From: Desulforapulum autotrophicum HRM2
GTDB lineage: Bacteria; Desulfobacterota; Desulfobacteria; Desulfobacterales; Desulfobacteraceae
Reading direction: 5' to 3'
DNA: 64,000 nucleotides
NCBI RefSeq assembly: GCF_000020365.1
Contig: NC_012109.1
Coordinates: forward strand, 1-64,000
Each line of letters opens with the position of its first letter. Positions within the stretch are counted from its first letter, which is position 1. Below, piece after piece: positions 53,286 through 61,187 of the stretch. The notes under the pieces are model-generated. The model saw only the letters and a program-made list of their open reading frames with translations. It was not told the DNA's origin and ran no database searches. A program made the translations under genes and the position numbers.

Positions 53286-54167
53286 TTCCGCAAGTAAAAT
53301 TTCTTCAACTGCCTTAAGTGATCGTCCGTTTTCATCTATCCAGCTTTGAGGCCCTGACCTGCTAGTTCCGGCAACCAAGACTGCTGCATATGAAGATGAA
53401 CTCAAAATACTGTCCTTTGTGAGCTTAAAATTCTCTCCATTTGGGACCAACGTTCCATCTGCTATCCATTTTTCACGAATTGACAAAGTTTTTCCGGGCA
53501 TACTCTTGCTGGTTTTACCTGAAATATCAGAGCCTTTAAAAAGAACGAAGCCATCATCAGTTTGTTGACCTGTAGCGTTTAAATCACGAATAGAAAAATT
53601 AAAAATGAATCTTGATAGTTTTGGTTTTGACGGAACTTCATTCTGTAGAGATTCAACAACTTTTATCGGTTCAAGAACTCTATGACCGAGCGTCCCCATG
53701 ATTATTCTTAAATTATGAATATACTCTTCCATTGAGTCTTTGTCGGCACGTGGAAGCAAAGACTCTGTTGGCGTATTCCCGTTTTCAATTTTATATCTAT
53801 CCGCCTCAATACTTATAGCTGTAAGTCGAGATTCAAGGTACTTTATATGACCCTTTGTTAAATTTTCATCTTTACTCGTAAAAATGATAACTTCATTCCA
53901 AAAATCTTGATTTTTATCTTGTTGACTTAGACGTTTGACGACATTTTCAGATTCACCTATATACGCTCGATCACCTGTTTCAGCAGTTTGTTTCTCAAGT
54001 AAAAAATATACGCCTGGCCGTTGAGCTTCAGACCAATCTTTAAGCTCATTTAAACGGCTGCGTGGGCATGCTATAGCTTGACCAGACCAATTTGCAATTT
54101 CAACATGGCGGATTCCTGATGGTGCCCCATCCGCAAGGTAAATTGTCACTTTTCTACCGAATGCCAT
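53280..54167 (-). CDS. GIY-YIG nuclease with C-terminal DUF4357 domain, integron cassette
   Basis: The protein has 295 residues. The GIY-YIG core is GVYFLLEKQTAETGDRAYIGESENVVKRLSQ (about 55-90), followed by FWNEVIIFTSKDENLTKGHIKYLESRL, which carries the conserved Glu. The C-terminal region (SGKTSKSMPGKTLSIREKWIADGTL ... SGPQSWIDENGRSL) is DUF4357. Such proteins are common in integrons and defence islands and may nick or cut DNA. AGAGGAAAACA precedes the ATG. The 5747-bp duplication boundary at 53805 lies inside this gene. Confidence 0.85.
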   Translation of the reverse strand: MAFGRKVTIYLADGAPSGIRHVEIANWSGQAIACPRSRLNELKDWSEAQRPGVYFLLEKQTAETGDRAYIGESENVVKRLSQQDKNQDFWNEVIIFTSKDENLTKGHIKYLESRLTAISIEADRYKIENGNTPTESLLPRADKDSMEEYIHNLRIIMGTLGHRVLEPIKVVESLQNEVPSKPKLSRFIFNFSIRDLNATGQQTDDGFVLFKGSDISGKTSKSMPGKTLSIREKWIADGTLVPNGENFKLTKDSILSSSSYAAVLVAGTSRSGPQSWIDENGRSLKAVEEILLAET

Positions 54168-54183
54168 TGTTTTCCTCTTTGAA

Positions 54184-54243
54184 ACATAACGCCTGAATTA
54201 AGCCGAGCCGCGAAGCGGCTTCGGCTTGAATGAATTGTTAGCG
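54184..54243 (-). other. attC: Integron attC site
   Basis: The site runs from CGCTAAC to GTTATGT on the minus strand; the arms AATTCATTCAAGCCGAAGCCGC / GCGGCTCGGCTTAATTCAGG pair well. It ends the 202-residue lipoprotein cassette. Confidence 0.85.
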
Positions 54244-54846
54244 CTCAACCGATTTGGTGACGATGTAGTGTGTTTCATAACCGCGACCGGTTGGCCAATT
54301 GTCTCGTTTAACCTCGTGTGTGAACTCTCCGGAGGTTTCTACGGCTGCGCGGCCCGCTGAGATTGCAGAAAGAACATTTGCGGGAATTTCATTTCCTGTT
54401 GCTTTGAGGGCAAGGGTCCTTGACGCGGCGGCCAACTCTTTAGTTGCTGCGGAAGCGCTAGCTGGCTGGTTGTAATTTAGTACTAGCTTCACCGTGTCTG
54501 CGACATTCGACGTGCCAGTGACGTAGTACGCCAGATTGTTCGGCAGTCCAGCGGATGACGCGCCTATGTCTTTGTACGGAGAGGAGCAGTGGTACTCATC
54601 TTCAAAGTCGTGTTTGTATCCGCGTGTTACCAAGATCGGATTCAAGAATGAGCAGGCATCGTTCGGTGACCAACCGACGCGTATGGCTGGCTTTTCTGGC
54701 TGTGGGGTGGCGGCAGCCTCCGCTGCATCTGCGGCGACGGCCGCCTCAGTAGCAACTGAGTCGATAGGCGGCGGATTGTGGCTGCTGTCTGAGCAGCCAA
54801 TCAGAAATGCCACGGCTATAACTAATGGAAGGGTTAGAACTTTCAT
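54238..54846 (-). CDS. Predicted lipoprotein, integron cassette
   Basis: The protein has 202 residues. The signal peptide MKVLTLPLVIAVAFLIGCSDSSHN has the lipobox LIGC. An Ala-rich, low-complexity stretch (VATEAAVAADAAEAAA) links to a domain of about 140 residues with two cysteines (NDACSFLNP, EYHCSSPY). The codon use is GC-richer than in neighbouring cassettes, indicating a different donor. GGAG lies before the ATG. The function is not recognised; it is probably periplasmic. Confidence 0.75.
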   Translation of the reverse strand: MKVLTLPLVIAVAFLIGCSDSSHNPPPIDSVATEAAVAADAAEAAATPQPEKPAIRVGWSPNDACSFLNPILVTRGYKHDFEDEYHCSSPYKDIGASSAGLPNNLAYYVTGTSNVADTVKLVLNYNQPASASAATKELAAASRTLALKATGNEIPANVLSAISAGRAAVETSGEFTHEVKRDNWPTGRGYETHYIVTKSVER

Positions 54847-54868
54847 GCTGCGGTAATCTCCGTTTGAG

Positions 54869-54940
54869 CGCTAACGCCGCCAGCAGGGGCTGGCGAACCG
54901 CGCAGCGGTTTGGCAGTCCCTCTGGCTGGCCTTGTTAGGT
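54869..54940 (-). other. attC: Integron attC site
   Basis: The site runs from ACCTAAC to GTTAGCG on the minus strand, with arms GGCCAGCCAGAGGGACTGCC / GGCGGCGTTAGCG-type pairing. It ends the two-gene cassette at 54935-55253. Confidence 0.85.
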
Positions 54941-55084
54941 ACCCTTTTTGGTACTTTCAGGTGGCTGACGCTGCTGGCAGGAAATTTCGTCAATGCACAC
55001 CATTCCAACTCCATCTGGATTATCTTTTAGATCAAGGATGTTGAAATTTGCCTCACACCTCTTGCATTTACTGTGCTGAATCAT
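54935..55084 (-). CDS. 49-residue zinc-ribbon-like protein
   Basis: Starts at ATG 55084, overlapping the end of the 61-residue membrane protein gene by 17 bp in another frame. The product MIQHSKCKRCEANFNILDL has a CxxC pair, with a further CIDEISC pair later, a possible small zinc ribbon. Its stop falls at the start of attC, where cassette genes typically end. The family is not recognised. Confidence 0.55.
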   Translation of the reverse strand: MIQHSKCKRCEANFNILDLKDNPDGVGMVCIDEISCQQRQPPESTKKGT

Positions 55085-55253
55085 TCGAGTTACCTATAAA
55101 ACTAATGTCATTTTTAATAAATCTATAACCCCAATACAAAATAATCGGGAGGCAGAACAGTAGAGCGGCAGCTGGCTCTTCGAACAGTACCAAGAGGGGG
55201 AGTATTGCGTATACGATGCTTACTACGATTGCGATTCTATCTTTCTTTGTCAT
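55068..55253 (-). CDS. Small two-segment membrane protein, integron cassette
   Basis: The protein has 61 residues. Two hydrophobic segments (IAIVVSIVYAILPLLVLF and AAALLFCLPIILYWGYRFI) are separated by EEPA, forming a helical hairpin. AGGAAAAG precedes the ATG. Short membrane proteins of this type are frequent in integron cassettes; the role is unknown. Confidence 0.7.
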   Translation of the reverse strand: MTKKDRIAIVVSIVYAILPLLVLFEEPAAALLFCLPIILYWGYRFIKNDISFIGNSNDSAQ

Positions 55254-55295
55254 AGACTTTTCCTTAGTTTGCGATGGATGTTGATTTACTTTGTC

Positions 55296-55365
55296 ACCTA
55301 ACGCTTGAGCTCAGCCAACCGAAACCGCGTAGCGGTTTTGGGTCGGCTGCAGCGAATTGTTAGGT
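55296..55365 (-). other. attC: Integron attC site
   Basis: The site runs from ACCTAAC to GTTAGGT on the minus strand, with arms AATTCGCTGCAGCCGACCC and GGTTGGCTGAGCTCAAGCG around a GCTACGCGG-type loop. It ends the cassette with the lipoprotein and the membrane protein. Confidence 0.88.
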
Positions 55366-55866
55366 TAAAAACCTATACAAAAGAGCAATACTTGTAATTG
55401 AAAAAATCATTGGGCCAAAAAGCTCAAATAATAATGTAATGCCATTGGAAAACTTTATGAACAGGGTTTTATAAGTACGTCGTATAACTTCATTTTTCTT
55501 ATTTATTTCGTGTATTTCGCCACTTACCGTACCAATTTCATAATCATCTTCACGCTCGTTATTGAAGCACTCGTCAGCTGTAAGCCCTATAGTGTCGCCA
55601 GTTGTTTTCGATGTTTTAGTCGATATGAGGTCGGGCAGGTAGTACTGAAGCAACTCTACCGTGGATAGCATAACAAACCTTATCAAAAAATATGATGATA
55701 TAGTTAATATAAACCATCCCAAAATAGATTCATTCCCTTCTAAATCCAATCCTATTGCCGTCACCTTATTTGGCAATGTCTTTGTAAGAGAAACAAACAA
55801 CGCTACGGCAGATGCCAAGAGCATTTTAGTTTTTGTTTTCTCCAGCCCTTCGCTGACTTCTAGCAT
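55360..55866 (-). CDS. Membrane protein, integron cassette
   Basis: The protein has 168 residues. Membrane segments are predicted around 16-30 (MLLASAVALFVSL), 48-72 (ILGWFILTISSYFLIRFVML) and 145-166 (LFELFGPMIFSITSIALLYRFL), with a polar loop of about 70 residues (CFNNEREDDYEIGTVSGEIHEINKKNE) between the last two. It is 17 bp from the lipoprotein gene upstream and no attC separates them. The family is not recognised. Confidence 0.7.
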   Translation of the reverse strand: MLEVSEGLEKTKTKMLLASAVALFVSLTKTLPNKVTAIGLDLEGNESILGWFILTISSYFLIRFVMLSTVELLQYYLPDLISTKTSKTTGDTIGLTADECFNNEREDDYEIGTVSGEIHEINKKNEVIRRTYKTLFIKFSNGITLLFELFGPMIFSITSIALLYRFLT

Positions 55867-55883
55867 ATATTAATCCATGTCTT

Positions 55884-56402
55884 TCAATAACTTGTTGAAT
55901 TGCAACTAACACCACCAAAAGTGTTATAGCAATTAGTGTATGTTGATGTGGGCGTGTTCTTCCGTATACTTTCGGTCGTGTCTTTCAGTGATTGATTTAG
56001 ATCAGCCCAAGCTTTTGCTGCCGCAGCCGCAGCATCTTGTGCTTGTTGATATTTAAACTGCTGAACTTTCAAAGCAAAATTCATATCTTGCTCTAAATTT
56101 GGTGCGTCCGGACGAGGTGCAGTTATCCTGACACTATCTGGATATTGAGTAAGAGGCACCGTTCCGTATCTATTCTGTGCACCGCTAACCCAAGTTGCTG
56201 TACAACCTGATAAGTTTAGTTCAGTTTGGCCTTTGATATTCTTTTTTGGAATATATAGAGTCTCTGGCGTATATCCCCAATTTTTTCCATCGCAAACCAA
56301 CGCAGCTCCTTGCGGGCTTGAGTCAAATTGAATTGCATATTGGCTGTTTGCGCACCCAGACAGAAAAATTACGACAACCATCACAATGTGGAACTTGCTC
56401 AT
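55884..56402 (-). CDS. Lipoprotein with a PEGA-like domain, integron cassette
   Basis: The protein has 172 residues. The signal peptide MSKFHIVMVVVIFLSGCANSQ has the lipobox LSGC. The segment IQFDSSPQGAALVCDGKNWGYTPETLYI is PEGA-like. An Ala/Gln-rich helix follows (FKYQQAQDAAAAAAKAWADLNQSL), and the C-terminus has a Cys pair (YTNCYNTFGGVSCNSTSY). It shares its cassette with the membrane protein downstream. Confidence 0.72.
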   Translation of the reverse strand: MSKFHIVMVVVIFLSGCANSQYAIQFDSSPQGAALVCDGKNWGYTPETLYIPKKNIKGQTELNLSGCTATWVSGAQNRYGTVPLTQYPDSVRITAPRPDAPNLEQDMNFALKVQQFKYQQAQDAAAAAAKAWADLNQSLKDTTESIRKNTPTSTYTNCYNTFGGVSCNSTSY

Positions 56403-56416
56403 CTCGCTCTCCCAAA

Positions 56417-56505
56417 ACCTAACGGTGAGCTCACCTGCCAGGGCTATAACCTCACAGGAAACCGATGAGCTGACACCTGGTCAGGTTTAGCGCTAGGTTA
56501 GCGCT
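56417..56505 (-). other. attC: Integron attC site
   Basis: The inner site runs from CGCTAAACCTG to CAGGTGAGCTCACCGTTAGGT on the minus strand. It belongs to the same attC family as the intron-interrupted site at 57888-58815. Confidence 0.8.
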
Positions 56506-56563
56506 TTGATTTGTCTAATTGCTACAACAAAATAAAGTTGTAACAGCTCGTAATCAAGTGCTT

Positions 56564-56935
56564 TCATGTTGTTCGTAAATTGTAGGGTTTTATCAATATT
56601 TCTGCTGAAATACCCAAGCCATTTTGTAGTTTTCTAATCATGTTGATCGATAGAGCACGCTTCTTGTTTAATATTTCCGATACTCTTGCTCTTGATCCCA
56701 AAAATGGAATTAAATCCTTGCGGGAAAGACCCTGGCTTTCCATTTGGTGAATGATAGCTTCAACTGGCTCAGGAGGTAAAATAGGATAATGTTTTTCCTC
56801 GTATGCCTCAATTAAGGTAACAAGCACATCAAGGCTGTCCCCGTCAGGTGTATCTATTTTTGCGTGCATTAAATTTTCAACTGCTTGCAATGCTTCAGTG
56901 TAATCAGTTTTTGTTTTGATAGGTTTAATATTCAT
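56564..56935 (-). CDS. higA: HigA-type antitoxin, integron cassette
   Basis: The protein has 123 residues. The C-terminal HTH (GLSRKDLIPFLGSRARVSEILNKKRALSINMIRKLQNGLGISAEIL) and the N-terminal region IKTKTDYTEALQAVENLMHA match HigA-type antitoxins. An AGGTG site precedes the ATG. It follows the toxin gene by 9 bp. Toxin-antitoxin cassettes are known to stabilise large integron arrays. Confidence 0.88.
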   Translation of the reverse strand: MNIKPIKTKTDYTEALQAVENLMHAKIDTPDGDSLDVLVTLIEAYEEKHYPILPPEPVEAIIHQMESQGLSRKDLIPFLGSRARVSEILNKKRALSINMIRKLQNGLGISAEILIKPYNLRTT

Positions 56936-56944
56936 GGTTTCACC

Positions 56945-57238
56945 TCAAATAGTTGTTGCGTCAATTTTGTCATATTCTTTGTGGCTACCCACAAAACGAA
57001 TATAAACAACACCAAAATCATAATTGACTGCTGCCACGAGACGGTATGTATTTCCTTTAATATTGAAAACCACACGATTATTGGCAACAAAGCTAGCATT
57101 TCTATAATCAGTTTTTATATCACTTGGAATTTTCCAGTCCGCTAATTTTGCTTTTGCGTGCCAAGCCTTTAATGACTGTTCGGCATCTGAATAAACTCCC
57201 CAAAACTCTCTCAATATTTTTTTCGAAATTATTCTCAT
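56945..57238 (-). CDS. higB: HigB-type mRNA interferase toxin, integron cassette
   Basis: The protein has 97 residues. MRIISKKILREFWGVYSDAEQSLKAWHAKAKLADWKIPSDIKTDYRNASFVANNRVVFNIKGNTYRLVAAVNY matches the HigB family in full. It cleaves ribosome-bound mRNA when the antitoxin is lost. A TTG two codons upstream is an alternative start. Confidence 0.9.
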   Translation of the reverse strand: MRIISKKILREFWGVYSDAEQSLKAWHAKAKLADWKIPSDIKTDYRNASFVANNRVVFNIKGNTYRLVAAVNYDFGVVYIRFVGSHKEYDKIDATTI

Positions 57239-57315
57239 ATACAAGAATATAGCGCATTACCATTTTGGGATCAAGTTTTTATTTTTACTTTGGATTTAGG
57301 AGGTTATTTTTGAGG

Positions 57316-57446
57316 CGCTAACGATTGAGCTGAGGGGCCGGACGTCTTGAACCCGAGACCTCAGATAAAAGTTTTTATTTTCTTAAACCACATACTTCCG
57401 AAAAAGTGCGCAGTACGCCCGGTCCCACTCAAGCGACAGGTTAGCT
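57316..57446 (-). other. attC: Integron attC site (long)
   Basis: The site runs from GCTAACCTGTCGCTTGAG to CTCAATCGTTAGCG on the minus strand, about 130 bp. It ends the 142-residue protein cassette. Confidence 0.75.
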
Positions 57447-57869
57447 TTCAATGTCGCTAAGGTGTTGCTCAATTGACTCAGGGTCTTGTAAGCGCCATCC
57501 TTTAAAATGGTAGACTCGCTTGGTAACACGCCGCCCTCCCGCACCAACACCCACAGAGGCTGTCTGGCTTGCTTGGTTAACGGACAACCCAACTTTTCCT
57601 TTACCTGATGTGTCGTAAAACTCCTCTATTTCCACTTCTTCCGCATTGTCGATACGTCGAGCAATAGCAAGTTCCTGTTCAATTCGTGCTTGTTGCTGTG
57701 CGAATTGCATCTGGAGTGTCTGCTTAGCCACTTCCTCTTCGAGTTGTTCCAGACCTTTGTCCGAAGCGTTCGCAATAGACGTTGCTGCTTTTTCAGCCCC
57801 CTCAGCAATAAGCCACGAAACTGGACTAGTATACTTTAAAGCTGTTTTTGTTGCATCCCAAATCGACAT
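57441..57869 (-). CDS. Conserved-type cassette protein of unknown function
   Basis: The protein has 142 residues from the ATG behind AAGGAGG (MSIWDATKTALKYTSPVSW). Residues ~15-65 form an amphipathic coiled coil (EEEVAKQTLQMQFAQQQARIEQELAIARRI). A Gly/Val-rich middle (GLSVNQASQTASVGVGAGGRRVTKRVYHF) follows. The frame is open to 57905 but the internal ATG has the ribosome-binding site. No family was recognised. Confidence 0.65.
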   Translation of the reverse strand: MSIWDATKTALKYTSPVSWLIAEGAEKAATSIANASDKGLEQLEEEVAKQTLQMQFAQQQARIEQELAIARRIDNAEEVEIEEFYDTSGKGKVGLSVNQASQTASVGVGAGGRRVTKRVYHFKGWRLQDPESIEQHLSDIES

Positions 57870-57954
57870 ACTCCTCCTTCTTTCTTGCCCCAACGGTAAG
57901 CTCACCTGCCGCGCGAATAGCCTCCGAAAAAATCGATGAGCTGCTCGCGGTGTC

Positions 57955-58804
57955 GGGTAGCCTGGGGCTGTTTCCAGCCCCAGGCCCCCTAAAAACCGTA
58001 CGTGAGACTTTCACCTCATACGGCTCAAGCATTGATAAAGTTCTTTTCAAAACCCGGCAGTATCGGTTTACACCTCTACTGCCTTCTCGATACGTGCTTG
58101 TAAACGATTTACTTTGTTCGGCAAAGCCTCCCAAAGCTCTCCAGGCCGTCAATGACATAACAGTCACCGTCTATCCTCACCATGAAGATAAAACCGTCCA
58201 AACGTTTCCCGGGATTCAACACCCGTCGGAAGTCTGTTCACTTTCGTGCCGGGGAATTCCCCGTATCTGCCCCATTACAGAACAGCATTCGCTTTTTCCG
58301 ACCTCCTCTACCCACTTATCTATCGGCTCGCCTTGCGACTCACTTTCCATACTTAAATGGAGACAGTTGGGCTTACCCTGTTCCACTGATATTACACAAT
58401 GGGTTAGCGTCTGTCTATTCGCCGGGGGAATCATGGATCACGTGGGATGAAACCTGATCATCACAACCATACCCCTTACCATTTTGGTTAAGGCCTGTCA
58501 GCATCTTTGGCCTTTTAACGCTCACGGCGTTTATCAACAGTTCACATGTGTTACGCATACCATCATTCTTAGCTCCCAACCGGCTTGATGCTGCCAGAGT
58601 TGAGCTTGCCTCAAGACTTGCTCTCCAGGTCTTTCGACCAAGGGCTTCATTGTCCCCCGGGCTTCATTGTCCCCCGGGCTTCATTGTCCCCCGGGCTTCA
58701 TACAAAACCGTTACCAGTAATGCATGCCGGGGTAAGAAACTGCCGGTGATACGGCAGGTTAAATTGCATTAGTTAACAATAATATCAGTGACTTCAGGTC
58801 GCAC
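57955..58804 (-). mobile_element. ORF-less group IIC (attC-type) intron
   Basis: On the minus strand it starts GTGCGACCTGAAGTC (58804) and ends ...GGCTACCC near 57955. Domain V (GAGCCGTATGAGG...CCGTACGTGAGAC pairing) is at 57994-58026, followed by a domain VI hairpin (CCTGGGGCTG / CAGCCCCAGG). Internal segments match known bacterial class C-attC introns from memory. At about 850 bp it lacks a reverse transcriptase gene. It sits inside an attC site: the flanks join to give an attC like that at 56417-56505. Confidence 0.8.
58640..58700 (+). repeat. Three tandem CTTCATTGTCCCCCGGG units
   Basis: There are three exact direct 17-bp repeats inside the intron, in the 5' domain region. They are likely an expansion that alters a stem-loop in domain I. 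Confidence 0.8.
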
Positions 58805-58913
58805 CAGGTTTAGCGATTGGTTCGGCCTTGTATCTCCAGTCTTTATATTGCGTTTGTGATGTAATGCAATTGAATTATTCCCATTTTTAGCAAATTTTTA
58901 ATGTTAACACCGT

Positions 58914-60059
58914 TTAAAACTTATTAATCAAAGATTCTCGTTTTTCGATGTATTCTTCTTCGGTTATCAGCTTTTTTTCTTTTAGATGATTCAGTTCCAG
59001 CAATTTTATTTCGAGGGTGGTAGGTGAAGGTGAATGATTGGTTAAGTGAGGTTGAGATGTGGTATCTTCAGTGGTTATTTCTTCCCCTGTTCCAAAGATG
59101 TAATGAATGTGAGTTCTTTTATTACAATCTTTTTGAGTATAGCTAAAATCAAGCTGCCAGTCAGATATTTGTATAGGGCGTGAAGGGCAATCAAAGAATA
59201 TAGCTTTTTTGACCTGCGCTCCTGGTTGAACTTCTATGGTTGTCAATACTTTTGCTTCGCAAAATTTACTAATAATACCGTTAGCACGTGCTGCTTTCGA
59301 TACCGGAATAGGCCCTAAAATTACAATCCCCCGTAAAACTGCAGCACCGATATCATACTGTTGCCTTTTTATGGCAGCGGTAACTGAAAGCTGTGTTCTT
59401 TGTTTCCCCTCAGGATCTGAAAGGGTAAAGTTTTCAGAGTTTAGCTTGATAGGGGCATCTGTTTGGTTGTTTATATATATCTCTATGGGTAGCATATATG
59501 CCGAACGTGAGGGATAAATAGTGACGTAGCCATTAAAAAATATGAATTCTGGAGTTAGTTTAATCTCTATACCATCTGGCATGTTAATTTTACCGGCAAT
59601 TGCCAATTTGTTAGCTGAACTTTTTCTTTTGATAGAATTTGATGTGTTTTCTGCTTCAATGGCCAAGTCGCCGGAGTTGCAAATTGCTACATCTTCCATT
59701 ATTTTTAAATTTTCAGGGGAATTCGGCATAATTAACCTTAGAACTTTTATTGCATAATGCCGAGTATCTTCATCATCATCTGTTTTTGCCAAAATTACGA
59801 CCTTTGGAATTGCTTCTTGAGCTGAGAGTTTGAGCCTTGAGATACGCTGTAGAGCAGCCCGTCGTGTTCGTGGTTTAGGGTCATCGAGAGCTTGAATTAG
59901 GTTTGGCAGTATTTCCCTAGATCTCAGTTGTCCTTTATTAATTTCGTAAGCAGTGTACCATTGGTGACAACCAGTAGTTGTTGAAATTGCAGTTACACAA
60001 AGGAAAATTGAGATTATGAGTTTGATTTTTCGTTGGGTGTAAAATGATTTGTTTATCAT
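58914..60059 (-). CDS. Lipoprotein with HEAT-like repeats and a SHOCT-type tail, integron cassette
   Basis: The protein has 381 residues. The signal peptide IKLIISIFLCVTAISTTTGCHQWY has the lipobox TTGC. Residues ~45-125 contain two HEAT-like repeats (ILPNLIQALDDPKPRTRRAALQRISRL; AIPKVVILAKTDDDEDTRHYAIKVLRLI). A beta-rich middle follows. The end, KLLELNHLKEKKLITEEEYIEKRESLINKF, is a SHOCT-type oligomerization motif. It is probably a cell-envelope scaffold. It is large for a cassette gene. The function is not recognised. Confidence 0.75.
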   Translation of the reverse strand: MINKSFYTQRKIKLIISIFLCVTAISTTTGCHQWYTAYEINKGQLRSREILPNLIQALDDPKPRTRRAALQRISRLKLSAQEAIPKVVILAKTDDDEDTRHYAIKVLRLIMPNSPENLKIMEDVAICNSGDLAIEAENTSNSIKRKSSANKLAIAGKINMPDGIEIKLTPEFIFFNGYVTIYPSRSAYMLPIEIYINNQTDAPIKLNSENFTLSDPEGKQRTQLSVTAAIKRQQYDIGAAVLRGIVILGPIPVSKAARANGIISKFCEAKVLTTIEVQPGAQVKKAIFFDCPSRPIQISDWQLDFSYTQKDCNKRTHIHYIFGTGEEITTEDTTSQPHLTNHSPSPTTLEIKLLELNHLKEKKLITEEEYIEKRESLINKF

Positions 60060-60153
60060 GGTTTTTTTATTGTAGCTCCCCTTGCTGGATAAATTTAGGT
60101 AGAACCCACACTCTCACAGTAAATTCATCAGTTGCGTTTCCTTGTGTTTCGCC

Positions 60154-60211
60154 GCCGAACGAATTAATCAGCGGCGCGGCTTTTTGTGTCCGCTGAATTT
60201 AAGGGTTAGGT
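60154..60211 (-). other. attC: Integron attC site
   Basis: The site runs from ACCTAAC to GTTCGGC on the minus strand, with arms TTAAATTCAGCGGACACAAAAA / GCCGCGCCGCTGATTAATT. It ends the TIR/membrane-protein cassette. Confidence 0.88.
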
Positions 60212-60229
60212 GATTTAAAATTCTATCTA

Positions 60230-60730
60230 CTATGGGTTTTCCTTCCTAATTTTTATTGCTTCCTCGACGGCATTTGCCAAATGCTGAGAAATCCACGCAT
60301 ACTTTTCTTTACTGGTAGAACCACCGGGATTATAGCACTTTACAATGGTTGAAAGTTTTTTTTGGGTTGTTCCATGAGTAATATAGTCAAATGGATTATT
60401 TCCTTTTGTTGAAGTTTCTCCAGCAAGGTTCTTAATCCCGTGAATATAAATGCCCACCACTCCCATTCCAGCTGTCCATGATTCAACTATCTCGTGATTT
60501 ATCCATTTCCTATTTGCGGTACCGCTGCCGACCAATATAACAGTGCATGATTTGCCGGTCATTTGATTTGCAATCCAGCGCTTAATTGCGGCTTCACCGC
60601 CCTTTGTTACTGTCTCCCAATCATTATCAGAAGCTGGTCTGTTTCCCTCGATTGAACCAATCTGCCGGATTTGTGCAGCTCGTTGGCAATCGGGAATGTA
60701 ATGAAAGCTATAAAAGCATTTTCGAGCCAT
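60230..60730 (-). CDS. TIR-like protein of the ThsB/DUF1863 type, integron cassette
   Basis: The protein has 166 residues. MARKCFYSFHYIPDCQRAAQIRQIGSIEG ... AIKRWIANQMTGKSCTVILVGSGTANRKWINHEIVESWTAGMGVVGIYIHGIKNLAG ... KGNNPFDYI follows the TIR-like fold of Thoeris ThsB proteins. The Glu in NHEIVES is the expected NAD-processing residue. In Thoeris, ThsB senses phage and makes a cyclic or modified ADP-ribose signal. Here no ThsA is present; the upstream gene 9 bp away encodes a small membrane protein. The pair forms one cassette and is a candidate defence system with a membrane effector. Confidence 0.82.
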   Translation of the reverse strand: MARKCFYSFHYIPDCQRAAQIRQIGSIEGNRPASDNDWETVTKGGEAAIKRWIANQMTGKSCTVILVGSGTANRKWINHEIVESWTAGMGVVGIYIHGIKNLAGETSTKGNNPFDYITHGTTQKKLSTIVKCYNPGGSTSKEKYAWISQHLANAVEEAIKIRKENP

Positions 60731-60739
60731 AATACCCCC

Positions 60740-61138
60740 TCATATTTGGATTAACATAACAATTATTACTGCAGTGATTAGTGCCCCATGGAAAACAATT
60801 AATGTTTTCGAAATAAATGCAGAACTCCATTCAATAAAACCGCTATGAGCCTCACGAGTGTCCATTGAAAAATCGATGTTCTCCGCCTCTAATATGCGCA
60901 CCTTTTCATAAAGTTTTCGATATGCACGTTCCAATGAAAGGAAATAGCCGTCAAGCGCCCAAAAGGCAATAGCAGGAAAATACGCCAAAAAAATAAATTT
61001 CACATTGGAGTTATTCGCTGATAAGGCAAATAGCGCAGACACGAGCACAACACTCCATCCTTTAAGCAGAAAAGAATTTGTTGAAAGCCGGTTTATCACC
61101 CCTTGAATGAATTCTAAATGCTTTAATTTTCTATCCAT
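60740..61138 (-). CDS. Small three-segment membrane protein paired with the TIR protein
   Basis: The protein has 132 residues from the ATG behind TGAGGA. Hydrophobic segments lie at about 25-42 (LKGWSVVLVSALFALSA) and 45-65 (VKFIFLAYFPAIAFWALDGYFL), with a third at the C-terminus (KTLIVFHGALITAVIIVMLIQI). The loop between them is helical and charged (SLERAYRKLYEKVRILEAENI). An upstream GTG (61183) would add 15 residues. Directly upstream are two tandem 198-bp elements. It could be the effector that damages the membrane when the TIR protein signals; this is inference from pairing. Confidence 0.7.
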   Translation of the reverse strand: MDRKLKHLEFIQGVINRLSTNSFLLKGWSVVLVSALFALSANNSNVKFIFLAYFPAIAFWALDGYFLSLERAYRKLYEKVRILEAENIDFSMDTREAHSGFIEWSSAFISKTLIVFHGALITAVIIVMLIQI

Positions 61139-61187
61139 AAAATCCTCAAATGCAGGTATTAAATAAAAAGTAGCGCTACTCACCTAA

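Larger units (their letters stand above)
48059..53805. repeat. Tandem duplication, copy B (5747 bp)
   Basis: This is the second copy of 42312-48058, immediately adjacent in the same orientation. Its right boundary lies in the middle of an intact GIY-YIG gene, so copy B is continuous with the ancestral right flank and copy A with the ancestral left flank. Confidence 0.92.
57888..58815 (-). other. attC: Integron attC site interrupted by the group II intron
   Basis: The left piece (57888-57954) ends with GTTGGGG, and the right piece (58805-58815) supplies CGCTAAACCTG. Joined across the intron they reproduce the CGCTAAACCTG ... CAGGTGAGC...CCGTT pattern of 56417-56505. It ends the HEAT-repeat lipoprotein cassette. 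Confidence 0.75.

Noticed and set aside
57330-57375. tRNA-like GGTTCAAG segment
   Set aside because: The surrounding bases do not form a T-arm or acceptor stem; the segment belongs to a long attC site.
58640-58700. Three 17-bp repeats as a CRISPR or VNTR gene
   Set aside because: The repeats are contiguous without spacers and lie inside the group II intron.
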